Source: JAJFUE01 sp039683515
Lineage (GTDB): Bacteria > Sumerlaeota > Sumerlaeia > MVZB01
Length of the DNA: 64,000 nt
Direction of reading: 5' to 3'
NCBI GenBank assembly: GCA_039683515.1
Contig: JBDKRG010000011.1
Location: 1 to 64,000 of the forward strand
Notes under the pieces: generated by a model
What the model was told of the DNA's origin: nothing
Seen by the model: the letters and a program-made list of their open reading frames with translations, nothing else
The model's database searches: none
Part shown: positions 8,801 through 17,163 of the stretch, in pieces
Layout: each line of letters begins with the position of its first letter
Numbering within the stretch: the stretch's first letter is position 1
Program-made: the position numbers and the translations under genes

Positions 8801-9415
8801 ATGGCGGCCCTCGACGAATACCAGGAGCAGGCCAAGCGGCTCGAGTTCCTCAAGACGCAGCAGGCCGACCTGGCCGAGGCCAAGAAGCAGCTCGAGGACA
8901 CGATCGCGCGGCTCGACGAGACGACCCGCAAGCTCTTCCACCAGACCTTCGAGAAGGTGCGCGAGAACTTCATCGGCATGTTCCGCCGGCTGTTCAACGG
9001 CGGCAAGGCCGACCTGATCCTCGAGGCGCCCGACGGGCAGGATCCGCTCCTCGAGGGCGGCATCGAAATCGTCGCGCAGCCCCCGGGCAAGAAGCTCCAG
9101 TCGATCACGCTGATGTCCGGCGGCGAGAAGGCGATGACCGCCGTGGCGCTGCTCTTCTCGCTCTTCATGTATCGGCCGTCGCCGTTCTGCATCATGGACG
9201 AGATCGACGCGCCGCTGGACGACAACAACATCGAGCGGTTCAAGGGGATGGTGCGCGAGTTCCTCGGCACGACCCAGTTCATGATCATCACGCACAACAA
9301 GATCACCATGGAACTGGCCGATGCGCTCTACGGCGTGACGATGGAAGAGTCGGGCGTCAGCAAACTCGTCAGCGTCCGCTTCGAGCAGGCCGCCGACCTG
9401 GTCGACGCCGTGTAA
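5834..9415 (+). CDS. smc: Chromosome segregation ATPase SMC
   Basis: 1193 residues, the usual length for bacterial SMC. The N-terminal ATPase half carries Walker A (GPNGCGKSNILDAVKWVLGE, residues 34 onward). A coiled coil runs to about residue 505, then the hinge (YYQGVREVMVAAD ... INPAGSMTGG, about 505-665), then a return coiled coil. The C-terminal half has the ABC signature LMSGGEKAM (about 1092) and Walker B with FCIMDEIDAPLDD (about 1118). The protein dimerises by the hinge and with ScpA/ScpB compacts and segregates the chromosome. It has its own promoter and a strong terminator directly after it, so it is probably monocistronic. scpA/scpB are not in the window. Confidence 0.98.
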   Translation: MFFKRIELVGFKSFATRTVCEFIPGTTVIVGPNGCGKSNILDAVKWVLGEQAASQMRGKKMSDVIFAGSASFKPLGVAQVTLTIDNRARILPMDFDEVQVTRRLFRSGESEYQINKVPCRLRDVHDLFLGTGIGKSAYSILEQGRVDQVVQAKPQDRRFLIEEAAGISKFKIRKLEAQRKLERTDVDLARLNDLITEVDRQVGSLKRQASKAERYKQIFDAHRHAEQELLVLRATAVRGRLDAMKKEMAGLGDKLMGLRAELAKRTAAEEEARDRDDELNDRLGDENQALFDMKNHLTGCDNQIVRLNDQIGSHAGRVGQIHGELHELKVREDELKLRLEESRARRGEGEEARKHHEELFGDLQRQYAELEGTVKERTRRIEELSARANTLRDTVARAENEVRTAEVLIANQEQDRRNAEQVLGALNEECLNHEIRHEELKAKADEQATRIAAATEALAADRAAQREKQERLGKCVQEMQQIAGRLNQSRSRLETLNELKANYEGYYQGVREVMVAADRGEVHGLLGVAANLIRANNELEVAIEVALATHLQDVVTRTAEDAKHAIEYLKRTGRGRATFLPLDRMQAQSLTTQQLSVLGRPGVLGVASELVQYDKQIDVAVQFLLGSTIVVKDLDVGLQLGREGYRARYVSLDGQLINPAGSMTGGRIQATGLMTREREIRDLGELVERLDRERAQTQAEIEKLQVELNTVHHRIEAAGASLEQQRLEQTGLLKDVEAAQRAADQARKSLDERRAQIEKIEQEVAARRETIAQATARHAEAAAGLAAAEAELTAERETARDQSNGIMELGTAVAEARAQMEKARERIQDAVAQMQAVERDLESVARQDEARRREIEALREQDVTLNEQIERIKAETAELRQQTETMAARISQDQLAREELQIKMKQLTQEVEVLTRDTAEIDNQHREIELQAAELNANMTALVEQCREKYNCELEALAAEIGQSERDPHSLQVEVAEMRDKLDRMGIVNMAALDEYQEQAKRLEFLKTQQADLAEAKKQLEDTIARLDETTRKLFHQTFEKVRENFIGMFRRLFNGGKADLILEAPDGQDPLLEGGIEIVAQPPGKKLQSITLMSGGEKAMTAVALLFSLFMYRPSPFCIMDEIDAPLDDNNIERFKGMVREFLGTTQFMIITHNKITMELADALYGVTMEESGVSKLVSVRFEQAADLVDAV

Positions 9416-9451
9416 GAGAATATTTCACGCAAAAACGCAAAAGAGCAAAAG

Positions 9452-9487
9452 CCGCGAAAGAATTTATTGGTTCTTTCGCGGTTTTTT
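9452..9487 (+). terminator. Rho-independent terminator of smc
   Basis: Perfect 11-bp stem CCGCGAAAGAA / TTCTTTCGCGG with an 8-nt loop followed by six T residues, 37 bp after the smc stop. Textbook intrinsic terminator. Confidence 0.92.
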
Positions 9488-9528
9488 AATAAACCATGAA
9501 CGATCTGAAATAACGGGCTGGAGGATCG

Positions 9529-9867
9529 ATGAACAGGACGACCAAAGCTTACCTGATCACCTCATGCTGCATGGTCTGCCTGAGCATGGTGCTGGCGTAT
9601 GTATACCAGTGGGGAGCCATCAGCCTGTTTTTTGTCGGACCGCCGCTCGTGATCGCAGGCATTCTGGATCAATGCTCAGGCGGTTACCTGGCCAGCGTTC
9701 CGGTGTTTGTATATCTGTCGCCGATCATGGTTCTCTATTATGGACTGCTCTGCCTGCCGATTCTGATGATACGCAAAATGCCGGGCATCGCCATCATCTG
9801 GCTCTGCGTAACGCTTCCGTTTCACCTCCTGTTCCTCCTGGTATCACGCGGCCTGGCGCGGATGTAA
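9529..9867 (+). CDS. Small integral membrane protein
   Basis: 112 residues with a good Shine-Dalgarno (GGAGG, 5 nt before the ATG). Three to four hydrophobic helices: about 8-30 (AYLITSCCMVCLSMVLAYVY), 32-46, 55-80 (ASVPVFVYLSPIMVLYYGLL) and 85-108. Short loops are mildly basic, ending in RGLARM. No family recognised and no catalytic motif. Base composition is visibly lower in G+C than smc or pyrE, which is common for membrane proteins but may also indicate later arrival. It is flanked by the smc terminator upstream and a hairpin repeat downstream, so it is a stand-alone unit. Confidence 0.7.
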   Translation: MNRTTKAYLITSCCMVCLSMVLAYVYQWGAISLFFVGPPLVIAGILDQCSGGYLASVPVFVYLSPIMVLYYGLLCLPILMIRKMPGIAIIWLCVTLPFHLLFLLVSRGLARM

Positions 9868-9909
9868 ATCCCGGGACGCATCTCTCCTGGGTGGCTCTTT
9901 TTTAAGATT

Positions 9910-9936
9910 GCCGATCGGGAGATCGGCGTTCCCAGG
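9910..9936. repeat. GATCGGC hairpin repeat, copy 1
   Basis: Stem GCCGATC-GGGA-GATCGGC followed by GTTCCCAGG, ending 1 bp before the pyrE stop. A near-identical 27-bp element lies at 51113-51139. It may act as a transcript end for pyrE, but there is no proper T-run. Confidence 0.8.
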
Positions 9937-9937
9937 C

Positions 9938-10606
9938 TTATGCCCCGTACTGCGCGCGGTAGGCCTTGATCTGCTCGAGGGTTGAATCGTCCAGGATCAC
10001 CTTGCCGTCGATTTCGCGGTTGTGGAGGTGCTCGATGATTTCGTCGAGCGTGACGATCGCGAAGGCTTCGATGCCAAACTCGTCCTTCAGCTCGGTCAGG
10101 GCGCCCTTGCCGCCGGGGCCTTTCTCCTGGCGGTCGACGAGGACGACCAGGCCGGTGAGTTTCACGTTGGCGATGGTCGAGAGGAGCGCGGCGGTTTCGC
10201 GGACCGACGTCCCGGCGGTCGTGACGTCCTCGACGATGACGACCCGGTCGCCGTCCCTGGGCGCGCGGCCGATCAGGCCGCCCCCCTCGCCGTGGTCCTT
10301 GACCTCTTTGCGATTAAACGCGAACGGGACGTCGCGGCCCAGCTTCGCCAGCGCAATTGAGGCAGCGGACACGAGCGGGATGCCTTTGTAGGCGGGGCCA
10401 AAGAGGAGGTCGAAGCGGTCGCCGAGGTTGTCGACGATCGCCTGGGCGTAGAACTCGCCGAGCCGCGCCAGGCGCGCGCCGCTGTCGAAACGGCCGGCGT
10501 TCATGAAGTAGGGGCTGAGCCGCCCGCTCTTGGTCTTGAACTGGCCGAACCGCAGCGCCTCGCAGCGGACCATGAATTCGATGCATTCGCGTTTGTAGGG
10601 TTGCAT
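9938..10606 (-). CDS. pyrE: Orotate phosphoribosyltransferase
   Basis: 222 residues; converts orotate plus PRPP to orotidine 5'-monophosphate in de novo pyrimidine synthesis. The PRPP-binding loop is VVIVEDVTTAGTSVRET (about residues 122-138), with the family's LLFGPAYKGIPLV and FGQFKTKSGRLSPYF segments upstream. Length fits the family (about 210-220). The ATG at 10606 has GGAG 5-6 nt upstream. It is monocistronic here: hairpin repeat on one side, hexamer repeat and a divergent FHA gene on the other. Confidence 0.97.
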   Translation of the reverse strand: MQPYKRECIEFMVRCEALRFGQFKTKSGRLSPYFMNAGRFDSGARLARLGEFYAQAIVDNLGDRFDLLFGPAYKGIPLVSAASIALAKLGRDVPFAFNRKEVKDHGEGGGLIGRAPRDGDRVVIVEDVTTAGTSVRETAALLSTIANVKLTGLVVLVDRQEKGPGGKGALTELKDEFGIEAFAIVTLDEIIEHLHNREIDGKVILDDSTLEQIKAYRAQYGA

Positions 10607-10636
10607 GGGGATCTCCGGGGGTTCGATTTTGATTCT

Positions 10637-10670
10637 CGATTACGATTACGAGCACGAGCACGAGCACGAA
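10637..10670. repeat. GATTAC / GAGCAC hexamer repeat
   Basis: Two GATTAC words followed by three GAGCAC words in the pyrE/FHA divergent spacer. The same hexamers appear at 2878, 36530 and in the large inverted repeat at 61093-61275. Confidence 0.85.
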
Positions 10671-10772
10671 ATTGGCGAATTTCAGTGGCAAGGCACTTGA
10701 AACGTCCTATAAGATATTCGAAACGGTTTCGTCTTGCGAGGTTCGATTTCTCGCCGGACGGAGGAGTCAGCG

Positions 10773-11762
10773 ATGAGCCGCAAGTTGCTGGTCATTAATC
10801 CCGACAACACGATGGAAGTACAGTTTGATCAGCAGATCACCATTGGCCGGGATGTTTTCAATTCGCTTTGCCTGCGCGACCCCGAAATTTCGCGCTCGCA
10901 CGCCATCATCTTCGAGCACGACGGGCAGTTCGTCATCAAGGACCTGAAGAGCCGCAACGGGATCTACGTGCGCGGCGACCACGTCCGCGAGGCGGCGCTC
11001 CACCCCGGCGACGAGGTCATTCTCGGGGCCACCGTCCTGTTCTTCGACCCGCCCGACGGGTTCGACGTCAAGGCCGGCCTGTCGCGCCGCGGGCAGTACC
11101 TGCTCGAGAAGAACCTCGGCGGCGACGACGAGAAGCTCGTGCCGGCCGAAGTCTTCACCCCCGACGAGATGAACCGCGCGCTCCAGACGCTGTTCACCAA
11201 CCCCGACCGCAACAGCTTCTTCACGCTCGACCACGCGCTCATGCTCCTGAGGACGATCAAGGAGATGGACGAGGCGCGCGACGCCCGCGACCTGTTCGAG
11301 TGCGCGCTGCGCGGCACGCTCGGCATGCTGAGCGGCCACCGCGGCGTCATCATGGAAGCCGACGAGACCAAGAAGAACCTTAAGGTGCGCGCGATCCTCA
11401 CGAGCGACAACAGCGCCACGATCGTGATCGGGCAGCCGATCCTGCAACTGGTCCTGGCCGAGGAAAAGTGCATCTGCTGCGCCAACATCCACCGCGACCG
11501 GCGCTTCAACAAGCTCGGCCTCAAGAGCGGCAAGCGGATCCACTCGTTCGTCGCCGTGCCGATCCAGACCCCCGACGAGCTGTTCGGGTTCTTCTACCTG
11601 GACGGCGAGGACGCCACGATCACCTACAGCTTCTCCGAGCTGCGCTCGCTCTATTTCATCGCGTCGCACCTGGGCTCGCTGCTGAGGGTGAGGACGGGGC
11701 ACTTCGCCAAGCACGCCCGCTCGGAAAAAGGCTCCGACAAGATCCCCGTCGCGCGGGCGTAA
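10773..11762 (+). CDS. FHA-GAF signalling protein
   Basis: 329 residues from the ATG at 10773, which has GGAGG 9 nt upstream; an upstream in-frame extension lacks one. Residues about 20-95 are a forkhead-associated domain (ITIGRDVFNS, ISRSHAII, LKSRNGIYV), which binds phosphothreonine peptides. Residues about 160-310 form a GAF domain (LFECALRGTLGMLSGHRGVI ... IHSFVAVPIQTPDELFGFFYLD). No output domain is present. Such FHA-GAF modules usually sit upstream of adenylate cyclase, kinase or phosphatase outputs; here it may act as an adaptor reading Ser/Thr phosphorylation, for example by the kinase at 18356-20989 (inference). Confidence 0.88.
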   Translation: MSRKLLVINPDNTMEVQFDQQITIGRDVFNSLCLRDPEISRSHAIIFEHDGQFVIKDLKSRNGIYVRGDHVREAALHPGDEVILGATVLFFDPPDGFDVKAGLSRRGQYLLEKNLGGDDEKLVPAEVFTPDEMNRALQTLFTNPDRNSFFTLDHALMLLRTIKEMDEARDARDLFECALRGTLGMLSGHRGVIMEADETKKNLKVRAILTSDNSATIVIGQPILQLVLAEEKCICCANIHRDRRFNKLGLKSGKRIHSFVAVPIQTPDELFGFFYLDGEDATITYSFSELRSLYFIASHLGSLLRVRTGHFAKHARSEKGSDKIPVARA

Positions 11763-11770
11763 TGAGAATC

Positions 11771-11788
11771 GCCGGCGAGGGCGCCGGC
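11771..11788. terminator. Hairpin between convergent genes
   Basis: Stem GCCGGCG / CGCCGGC with a 4-nt loop, 9 bp after the FHA-GAF stop, followed some 10 bp later by an A/T-rich stretch. It is a weak candidate terminator for the plus strand. Confidence 0.4.
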
Positions 11789-11807
11789 CAATCACTTATT
11801 ATTTTTG

Positions 11808-13715
11808 TCAACCACTCGAGAGTAGCGGCTTCAGGAACTTCCCGTATTTGGCCGGGTCGCGGGCGATGATTTCCTGGATGCGGTCGATCGTCGTCAGCTC
11901 GATTTTGCTGTCCAGTTCGCGCAGGTAAACGATCGCCTCGGCGGCCGCGCGCCAGGTGGCGGGCTCCTCGCCCGAGAACGTCTGCTCGACGAGCGACGCG
12001 GCCTCGGCCGGCGCGCACAGGCCGCGGCTCGCCAGCGCGCGCAGCCGCATGATCGCCCGGTTCACCTCGGAGCTCTTGACGTGCCAGAGGGCGCGCGACG
12101 TCAGCTCCGTGAGGTTGTAGCCGAGGCTTGCCACCCGCGGCGGATCGAGCATCAACAACTTGAAGGCGTGGTCGATCCTCTTGATGTCGTCGTCCTGGAT
12201 CCAGTCCACAGCGCACGCGATCGCTTTTTTCGAATACCTGGGATCACGAAAAATAGCCCAAAGCTCATTGTTCGAGAACCAGAATGTGAACTTATCCTTC
12301 ATCCATTCCTCGTAAAAACCTTCGACCTCTTCCGGTGTTGCGGTTTTCAGCGGCGGCGGGAAGTAGACGATTTCGCGCATCGGGTCGCTGATGTTGTAGA
12401 CCAGCTCGACCGATTTTTGCAGCGCTCCGAGATACTCGGCGCAATCCGAAGCGATTTTTGCTTCCACGGCGCCGTCGCGAATCGAAGCCAGCTTCTCCTG
12501 CGCCGCGTCGAATCCGCATTGCCGAATGAGCCTGGCCGCAAGCTCGTCCATCATGTAGCCGTAAAGCCGCGTCTCATGTTTCTTGGGGAACGCCCGAACG
12601 ATCGCACAGACCAGACCGGAATCAAAATGCCCGGCCAGCAGGTCCAGATGCCTGATCAGCCGCGGGGGCTTGGTATCGGACCATACGACCCAGTTCGCAT
12701 CGTTTTTGTAGTAACTGGTCTTTGTCGCTTCCGCGGCGTCAATCATCCATTTCAGGATCGGGCCGGCCATCTCCGGCCACTTGCCCTGATCCGCCCACTC
12801 GGCCGCGACCTGGCCGAGCGCTCCCGCGTCCTGCATCCAGTCGAAAATCAATTGCGCATTCTTGCCGAGGACATCGATCGCCTTGGGCGGCAGGTTCTCG
12901 CAGAGCGCCTTTCGTTGCGCGCCAGTCATTTTGGGCAGGGATTGAATGAAATCCTTCACCGCGTCCATGTCGCCGCTGCTCATGAATTCATGAAGCCGGG
13001 CGCGGCCGTCGGCCTCGACGTCGATTTTGGCCGGCGCCCGCCTGCCCTTATCAACCGCGGCCAGCGCCTTCTCGAATTTATTGATCATCGCTTTCGGAAT
13101 CAGCTTCTCGGTCTCGAGCGGCACCCTGAATCGATATTCGGGTTTTGGAGGGGCCCTGTATTCACGCTCGAGGAGCGCAACCCCTTCCGGCGATGGGCTC
13201 GCGCAAATCGCTTCGGCAAGACTCTGGATCTGCTTGTTCTCGCGAGGCTCGAAAAAATACATGTGCGAGCTCATCCAGCCGATCGCTTCCTCTGCCGTCA
13301 GTTCCTTTTGCGTTTCGCGGAACGCGAGTTTCTTCCCCGGGCCAACCCAAATCAGCGCGAATGAATCGGGATTCGAGTAATCGGATATTTTCCGTTTCGC
13401 GATCGCGTCGGCGAGCTCGAGCGCGCAATCGACAAAATGCCTGCCGTCGACCGGCGCGACCTGGCCGAGCGCGAACAGGCCGAGCTTGCGGACGGGGAGC
13501 GAGTTGTCGATCGCCGACCGGCACAGCCGCGCCTGCAACTTGCCGTCGGCGCGAAGCTTTTCGTCGAGCCTGGCCAGCGCCTTGGCGTCGACAGGCTTCA
13601 TGTCCGCGGCCTTGAACTTCACGAACGGCTCGATGAACGCAAACGCCTCGTCCAGCCTCCCCTCGCCCAGAAACTGGTAGGCTTGCGCTCGCGTCCTGGC
13701 GTTCCACTCAGGCAT
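11808..13715 (-). CDS. Large helical-repeat-like protein, partner of SWIM protein
   Basis: 635 residues, soluble, no signal peptide. Much of it reads as amphipathic alpha-helical pairs (for example GRLDEAFAFIEPFVKFK, DNSLPVRKLGLFALGQV, FAEVNRAIMRLRALA-like segments), suggesting a HEAT/TPR-type solenoid. I do not recognise a catalytic motif. The start at 13715 has GGAGG about 9 nt upstream and overlaps the end of the SWIM gene by 8 bp, so the two are translationally coupled and probably work together. In other bacteria SWIM proteins are encoded beside large uncharacterised solenoid proteins and MoxR ATPases; no MoxR is here. Function unknown. Confidence 0.75.
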   Translation of the reverse strand: MPEWNARTRAQAYQFLGEGRLDEAFAFIEPFVKFKAADMKPVDAKALARLDEKLRADGKLQARLCRSAIDNSLPVRKLGLFALGQVAPVDGRHFVDCALELADAIAKRKISDYSNPDSFALIWVGPGKKLAFRETQKELTAEEAIGWMSSHMYFFEPRENKQIQSLAEAICASPSPEGVALLEREYRAPPKPEYRFRVPLETEKLIPKAMINKFEKALAAVDKGRRAPAKIDVEADGRARLHEFMSSGDMDAVKDFIQSLPKMTGAQRKALCENLPPKAIDVLGKNAQLIFDWMQDAGALGQVAAEWADQGKWPEMAGPILKWMIDAAEATKTSYYKNDANWVVWSDTKPPRLIRHLDLLAGHFDSGLVCAIVRAFPKKHETRLYGYMMDELAARLIRQCGFDAAQEKLASIRDGAVEAKIASDCAEYLGALQKSVELVYNISDPMREIVYFPPPLKTATPEEVEGFYEEWMKDKFTFWFSNNELWAIFRDPRYSKKAIACAVDWIQDDDIKRIDHAFKLLMLDPPRVASLGYNLTELTSRALWHVKSSEVNRAIMRLRALASRGLCAPAEAASLVEQTFSGEEPATWRAAAEAIVYLRELDSKIELTTIDRIQEIIARDPAKYGKFLKPLLSSG

Positions 13716-15168
13716 GGCGGTTTTCCTCCGTCGCGCGGTTTAAAACATGCGAGCGCAGCGCCAGCAGGTGCTTGCACGGGCCGCCGCGCAGGTCGTTTCG
13801 GTTCTTGGTCATCCACTTGCACGCGCACTCGGCCGCGGCGAACGAGCCGTCGGGGTTGAGCGTCAACTTCAGGTCGTAAATCCCGGCGCTCCCCTCGCAG
13901 CGCGCGCTCGCCATCCGCAGGCCCTCGCGCTCGACCGAGCTCAACACTTCCAGCTTGCCCGCCTCGAGGAGCCCGGCCGCGTTTTCCTCGCGGCTGCTCA
14001 GCTCGCCCGCGCCGCAAACCTCGGCGAACGGCAGGTAGCGGAGCGGCCGCCAGCGCAAGCCTCGCGATTCGGGTTCGGCGATGGCCAGCCCCTGACGGCA
14101 GAGCGCCAGCGCGACGCCCTTGGCCTGGTCGGCGCTGATCCCGAGCCCTTCGGCAAGCTCATCGAGCGAAACCAGCTCGGCATCGGCCAGGAACGCCGCC
14201 GCGCGCTGAAGCGTGGCGTCATCGATCGGCGCCGCCGCGCCGCGCAGCGATTCGGTGAACGACTTCGTGAACTTGCGGGCCGTCCACGACGACATCGCCA
14301 GGATCATGCGCGCCCCCGGCATCATCAGTTCCCAGTAGCTCGGCCGCGAGCTGCCGCACAGGTGCAGCCGGGCCGAGTCGACGTGCGGGATCAGGTTCTC
14401 GAGGAGCGACAGCCGCCGCCGGCCGTAGATCTTATATGAAATCGGCTCGTCCACGTCGGGGGGCGGCGACTGCAGGCGGATGATCGTGTCCCACGGCTCG
14501 ACGTGCACGACGACGCGCTCGCCCGGCTGGATGTCGAACACGACGCCGCGGCCGCGCATCCCCGGCGCCCGGCCTTTCACGGCGCGCAGGATGTTGAACA
14601 GGTCGGCCTTCGAAAGCGGAACGGTGACGGAAGCCTGAAGCAGCCCCGCGTGCAGCTCGCCGAACCCGCGCAGCCAGCCGTCGGGCAGGTCGATCTTTTT
14701 CTCGTGGTGGGTCTTTTTTCCCTGCTCGAGCCGGACGCCCTCGGCCGACCCGATCCGCAGCCGCATGCGGCTGGCCGGCGCGATCGCGCGGAAGCATTTT
14801 TCGAGCTTGTCGGAGTAATCGATGCTCGTGCAGCCGCCGCGGCGCACGTCGGGCTCCTCGAACACCGTGTTGGCGAAGTGCACCCAGCCCAGAGCCGACC
14901 CGTCCTGCGAAAACGCCTCGAACGAGACGCCGTCGGGATGGATCCCGACGACCGGGTCGAGCACACGCGCGCGCCACTCTTCCTTGTCGAGGACTTCGAA
15001 GTTGGAGTGCACGATGTCGCCCAGCGCCAGCATGGCGACGCGGAAGATCTGGGGGCGCGCGATCATCGCCGAGAACGCCCCCGGGGCCGGCATGGCCAGC
15101 CCGGCCAGGTCGATTTCGGCGTCGGTCGCGCGGGAAACGCCGTCGTAAGTCATCGTTAACTGAGGCAT
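13708..15168 (-). CDS. SWIM zinc-finger protein
   Basis: 486 residues. Near the C-terminus it has the SWIM motif CxCx(n)CxH: CAC, then about 16 residues, then CKHLLALRSH. The N-terminal two-thirds is a beta-rich region of unknown type (MTYDGVSRATDAEIDLAG ... VVGIHPDGVSFEAFSQDG). A helical segment around residues 310-360 (LQRAAAFLADAELVSLDELAEGL) looks like a small HTH. SWIM fingers bind DNA or protein. It sits between recJ and the helical-repeat gene on the same strand: 90 bp after recJ start-side gene end and an 8-bp overlap downstream, hinting at a DNA-related role. Distinct biochemical activity cannot be assigned. Confidence 0.8.
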   Translation of the reverse strand: MPQLTMTYDGVSRATDAEIDLAGLAMPAPGAFSAMIARPQIFRVAMLALGDIVHSNFEVLDKEEWRARVLDPVVGIHPDGVSFEAFSQDGSALGWVHFANTVFEEPDVRRGGCTSIDYSDKLEKCFRAIAPASRMRLRIGSAEGVRLEQGKKTHHEKKIDLPDGWLRGFGELHAGLLQASVTVPLSKADLFNILRAVKGRAPGMRGRGVVFDIQPGERVVVHVEPWDTIIRLQSPPPDVDEPISYKIYGRRRLSLLENLIPHVDSARLHLCGSSRPSYWELMMPGARMILAMSSWTARKFTKSFTESLRGAAAPIDDATLQRAAAFLADAELVSLDELAEGLGISADQAKGVALALCRQGLAIAEPESRGLRWRPLRYLPFAEVCGAGELSSREENAAGLLEAGKLEVLSSVEREGLRMASARCEGSAGIYDLKLTLNPDGSFAAAECACKWMTKNRNDLRGGPCKHLLALRSHVLNRATEENRHA

Positions 15169-15258
15169 GGCGGCACCATTCCTTGCGGTCGATCAAAAAG
15201 AAAACGCACGGCGCGCGTGATGCATCACCACGAAGATTTTAAAAATATTCACCGGCAA

Positions 15259-17004
15259 TCAGGCCTGATGCTGGAAATCCTTCATTTCGATCTCGACGCT
15301 GGTGCGGCCGTTCCACGTGTTCAGGATCGGCGTCCCCGCGATCCTGAGCGGACCGCCGGCGTCCAGTTCGCGGATCCGCTTGACCATGTTCCACCCCAGC
15401 GCGGCCATCGGTTTGCCGTCGGGCGCCGCGAGGAACAGCTTCAAATGCTTTTCCTTCATGATGCGCGGTTCCTCGACGAGGCGCAATCCCCCGATCGCGA
15501 CGACCGGCTTGGGGTTCTCGATCCCGTGCGGCGCCATGACGGCGAGCTGCTCGACGACCTCCGGGGTCAGCTCGGCGGGCTCGGCCTCGGTGTCGATGTC
15601 GACCGCCGGCGTCAGGATGTCGTCCGTCAGAACCTGGCCGGCGTGGCGGTTGATCGCCTCGCGGAACCGGTCGATGCGGTCCGGGGCGAGCGACAGCCCG
15701 GCGGCCATCCGGTGGCCGCCATACTGCTCGAGGCAGTCGCCGCACTGGCAGAGGGCGTCGTAGAGATCGAAGCCGGCGATGGAGCGGCCGGACCCCTTGG
15801 CGACATCGCTGTCGACGCTGATCGCGATCACCGGCCGGTAGAAGATCGACTGGATGCGCGAGGCGACGATCCCCAGCACGCCGTGGTGCCAACCGTCCTG
15901 CGCGACGACCAGGACCTGATCCTGCCGGTACGGCTCGATCAGTTTCATCGCCTCGGCGAGGGTCTCGGACTCGATCGCGCGCCGGTTTTCGTTGAACTGG
16001 TCGAGCTTGCCGGCCAGCTCCCTGGCGCGCTTCTCCTCGCGGGTCAGCAGCAGCTCGACGGCGAAGACGGCGTGCTCGGTGCGGCCGGCGGCGTTGAGCC
16101 TCGGCCCCAGAACGAAGCCGATGCTCCCGGTGTCGATTTTGGCCTTGGGCAGGCGCGCCACGTCGGCGAGCCGCGCGATGCCGAGCCGCGGGGCCTCGCG
16201 CATGCGCTCGAGCCCGGCGCTCACCAGGCAGCGGTTCTCGCCGACCAGCGGGACGACGTCGGCGACCGTCCCGAGCGTGACCAGGTCAAGGAGCGACTTG
16301 AGGAACTCGCGCGCGCGGTCCTGGTCGGGGTGGAAACTTTTGAGCAGCGCGTGGGCCAGCTTGAACGCGACGCCCGAGCCCGAGATCGCCTTGCACGGGT
16401 AATTGCAGCCGGGCTGCTTCGGGTTGATGACCGCGGCGCAATCGGGCAGCTCGGTTCCGGGCTCGTGGTGGTCGGTGATGATCAGGTCGACGCCGAGCTT
16501 GCGCGCCAAGCGGGCCTCCGCCATCGCGCTGATGCCGCAGTCGACCGTGACGATGAGCGTCGCGCCCTCGCCCGCGAGCTGCTCCAGCGCCTGGGGGTTG
16601 AGGCCGTAGCCTTCGTTCACGCGATGCGGGATGTAGTAGTCGGCGGGGCAGCCCAGCTCCTGGATCGTCAGCATCAGGATCGCGGTGGCCGTGATGCCGT
16701 CGACGTCGTAGTCGCCCCAGATCCAGACCTTTTCGCCGGAGCGGATCGCGCGGCCGATGCGCTCGACGGCCTGGTCCATCCCGAGCAGGTCGTATGGGCT
16801 GTGAATCTGCCTGAGCGATGGATTCAGAAACAGGCGGGCGGCGTCGGGATCGGAAAGGCCGCGGGCGTCGAGGATGCGCGCGACGATCGGCGCGACCCCC
16901 AATTCGCCGGCCAGCACGTCGCTCCGGCGCGAATCGACCGGCCTCAGTTGCCATCGCAGTGTTGACCGATTTTCCGAGCGATTGCGGGGGGTCGTGGTGG
17001 CCAC
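15259..17004 (-). CDS. recJ: Single-stranded-DNA-specific exonuclease RecJ
   Basis: 581 residues, a 5'-3' ssDNA exonuclease of the DHH phosphoesterase superfamily used in recombination, mismatch and base-excision repair. Motif I GDYDVDGITATAIL (about residues 96-109), the DCGIS motif and the DHH motif ITDHHEPG (about 175) are intact, as are later SGSGVAFKLAHAL and GLNAAGR-like regions. Family length 550-580. The start is GTG at 17004 with GAGG 9 nt upstream. It is the first gene of the recJ - SWIM - helical-repeat set; the upstream spacer is 159 bp, divergent from the SDR-like stub. Confidence 0.96.
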   Translation of the reverse strand: MATTTPRNRSENRSTLRWQLRPVDSRRSDVLAGELGVAPIVARILDARGLSDPDAARLFLNPSLRQIHSPYDLLGMDQAVERIGRAIRSGEKVWIWGDYDVDGITATAILMLTIQELGCPADYYIPHRVNEGYGLNPQALEQLAGEGATLIVTVDCGISAMAEARLARKLGVDLIITDHHEPGTELPDCAAVINPKQPGCNYPCKAISGSGVAFKLAHALLKSFHPDQDRAREFLKSLLDLVTLGTVADVVPLVGENRCLVSAGLERMREAPRLGIARLADVARLPKAKIDTGSIGFVLGPRLNAAGRTEHAVFAVELLLTREEKRARELAGKLDQFNENRRAIESETLAEAMKLIEPYRQDQVLVVAQDGWHHGVLGIVASRIQSIFYRPVIAISVDSDVAKGSGRSIAGFDLYDALCQCGDCLEQYGGHRMAAGLSLAPDRIDRFREAINRHAGQVLTDDILTPAVDIDTEAEPAELTPEVVEQLAVMAPHGIENPKPVVAIGGLRLVEEPRIMKEKHLKLFLAAPDGKPMAALGWNMVKRIRELDAGGPLRIAGTPILNTWNGRTSVEIEMKDFQHQA

Positions 17005-17163
17005 GCGGAATGCCTCTGAAAATACGACTGGCCTTTTGCGAAATATATCCGCTCAAGGTGTCACAATATCGGCCTTTGACACCTTTCTTGCAACTTTTTA
17101 ATTTTTAGTGATGTCCGATGGCGCATGGATGTTTTAGCATCGGTCGCGGAAGGGTAACGGATT

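Noticed and set aside
5708..9489. Two very long open frames (over 1100 codons) overlapping smc on both strands
   Set aside because: They are antisense or alternate-frame shadows of the GC-rich smc gene; translations are low-complexity and contain no domain.
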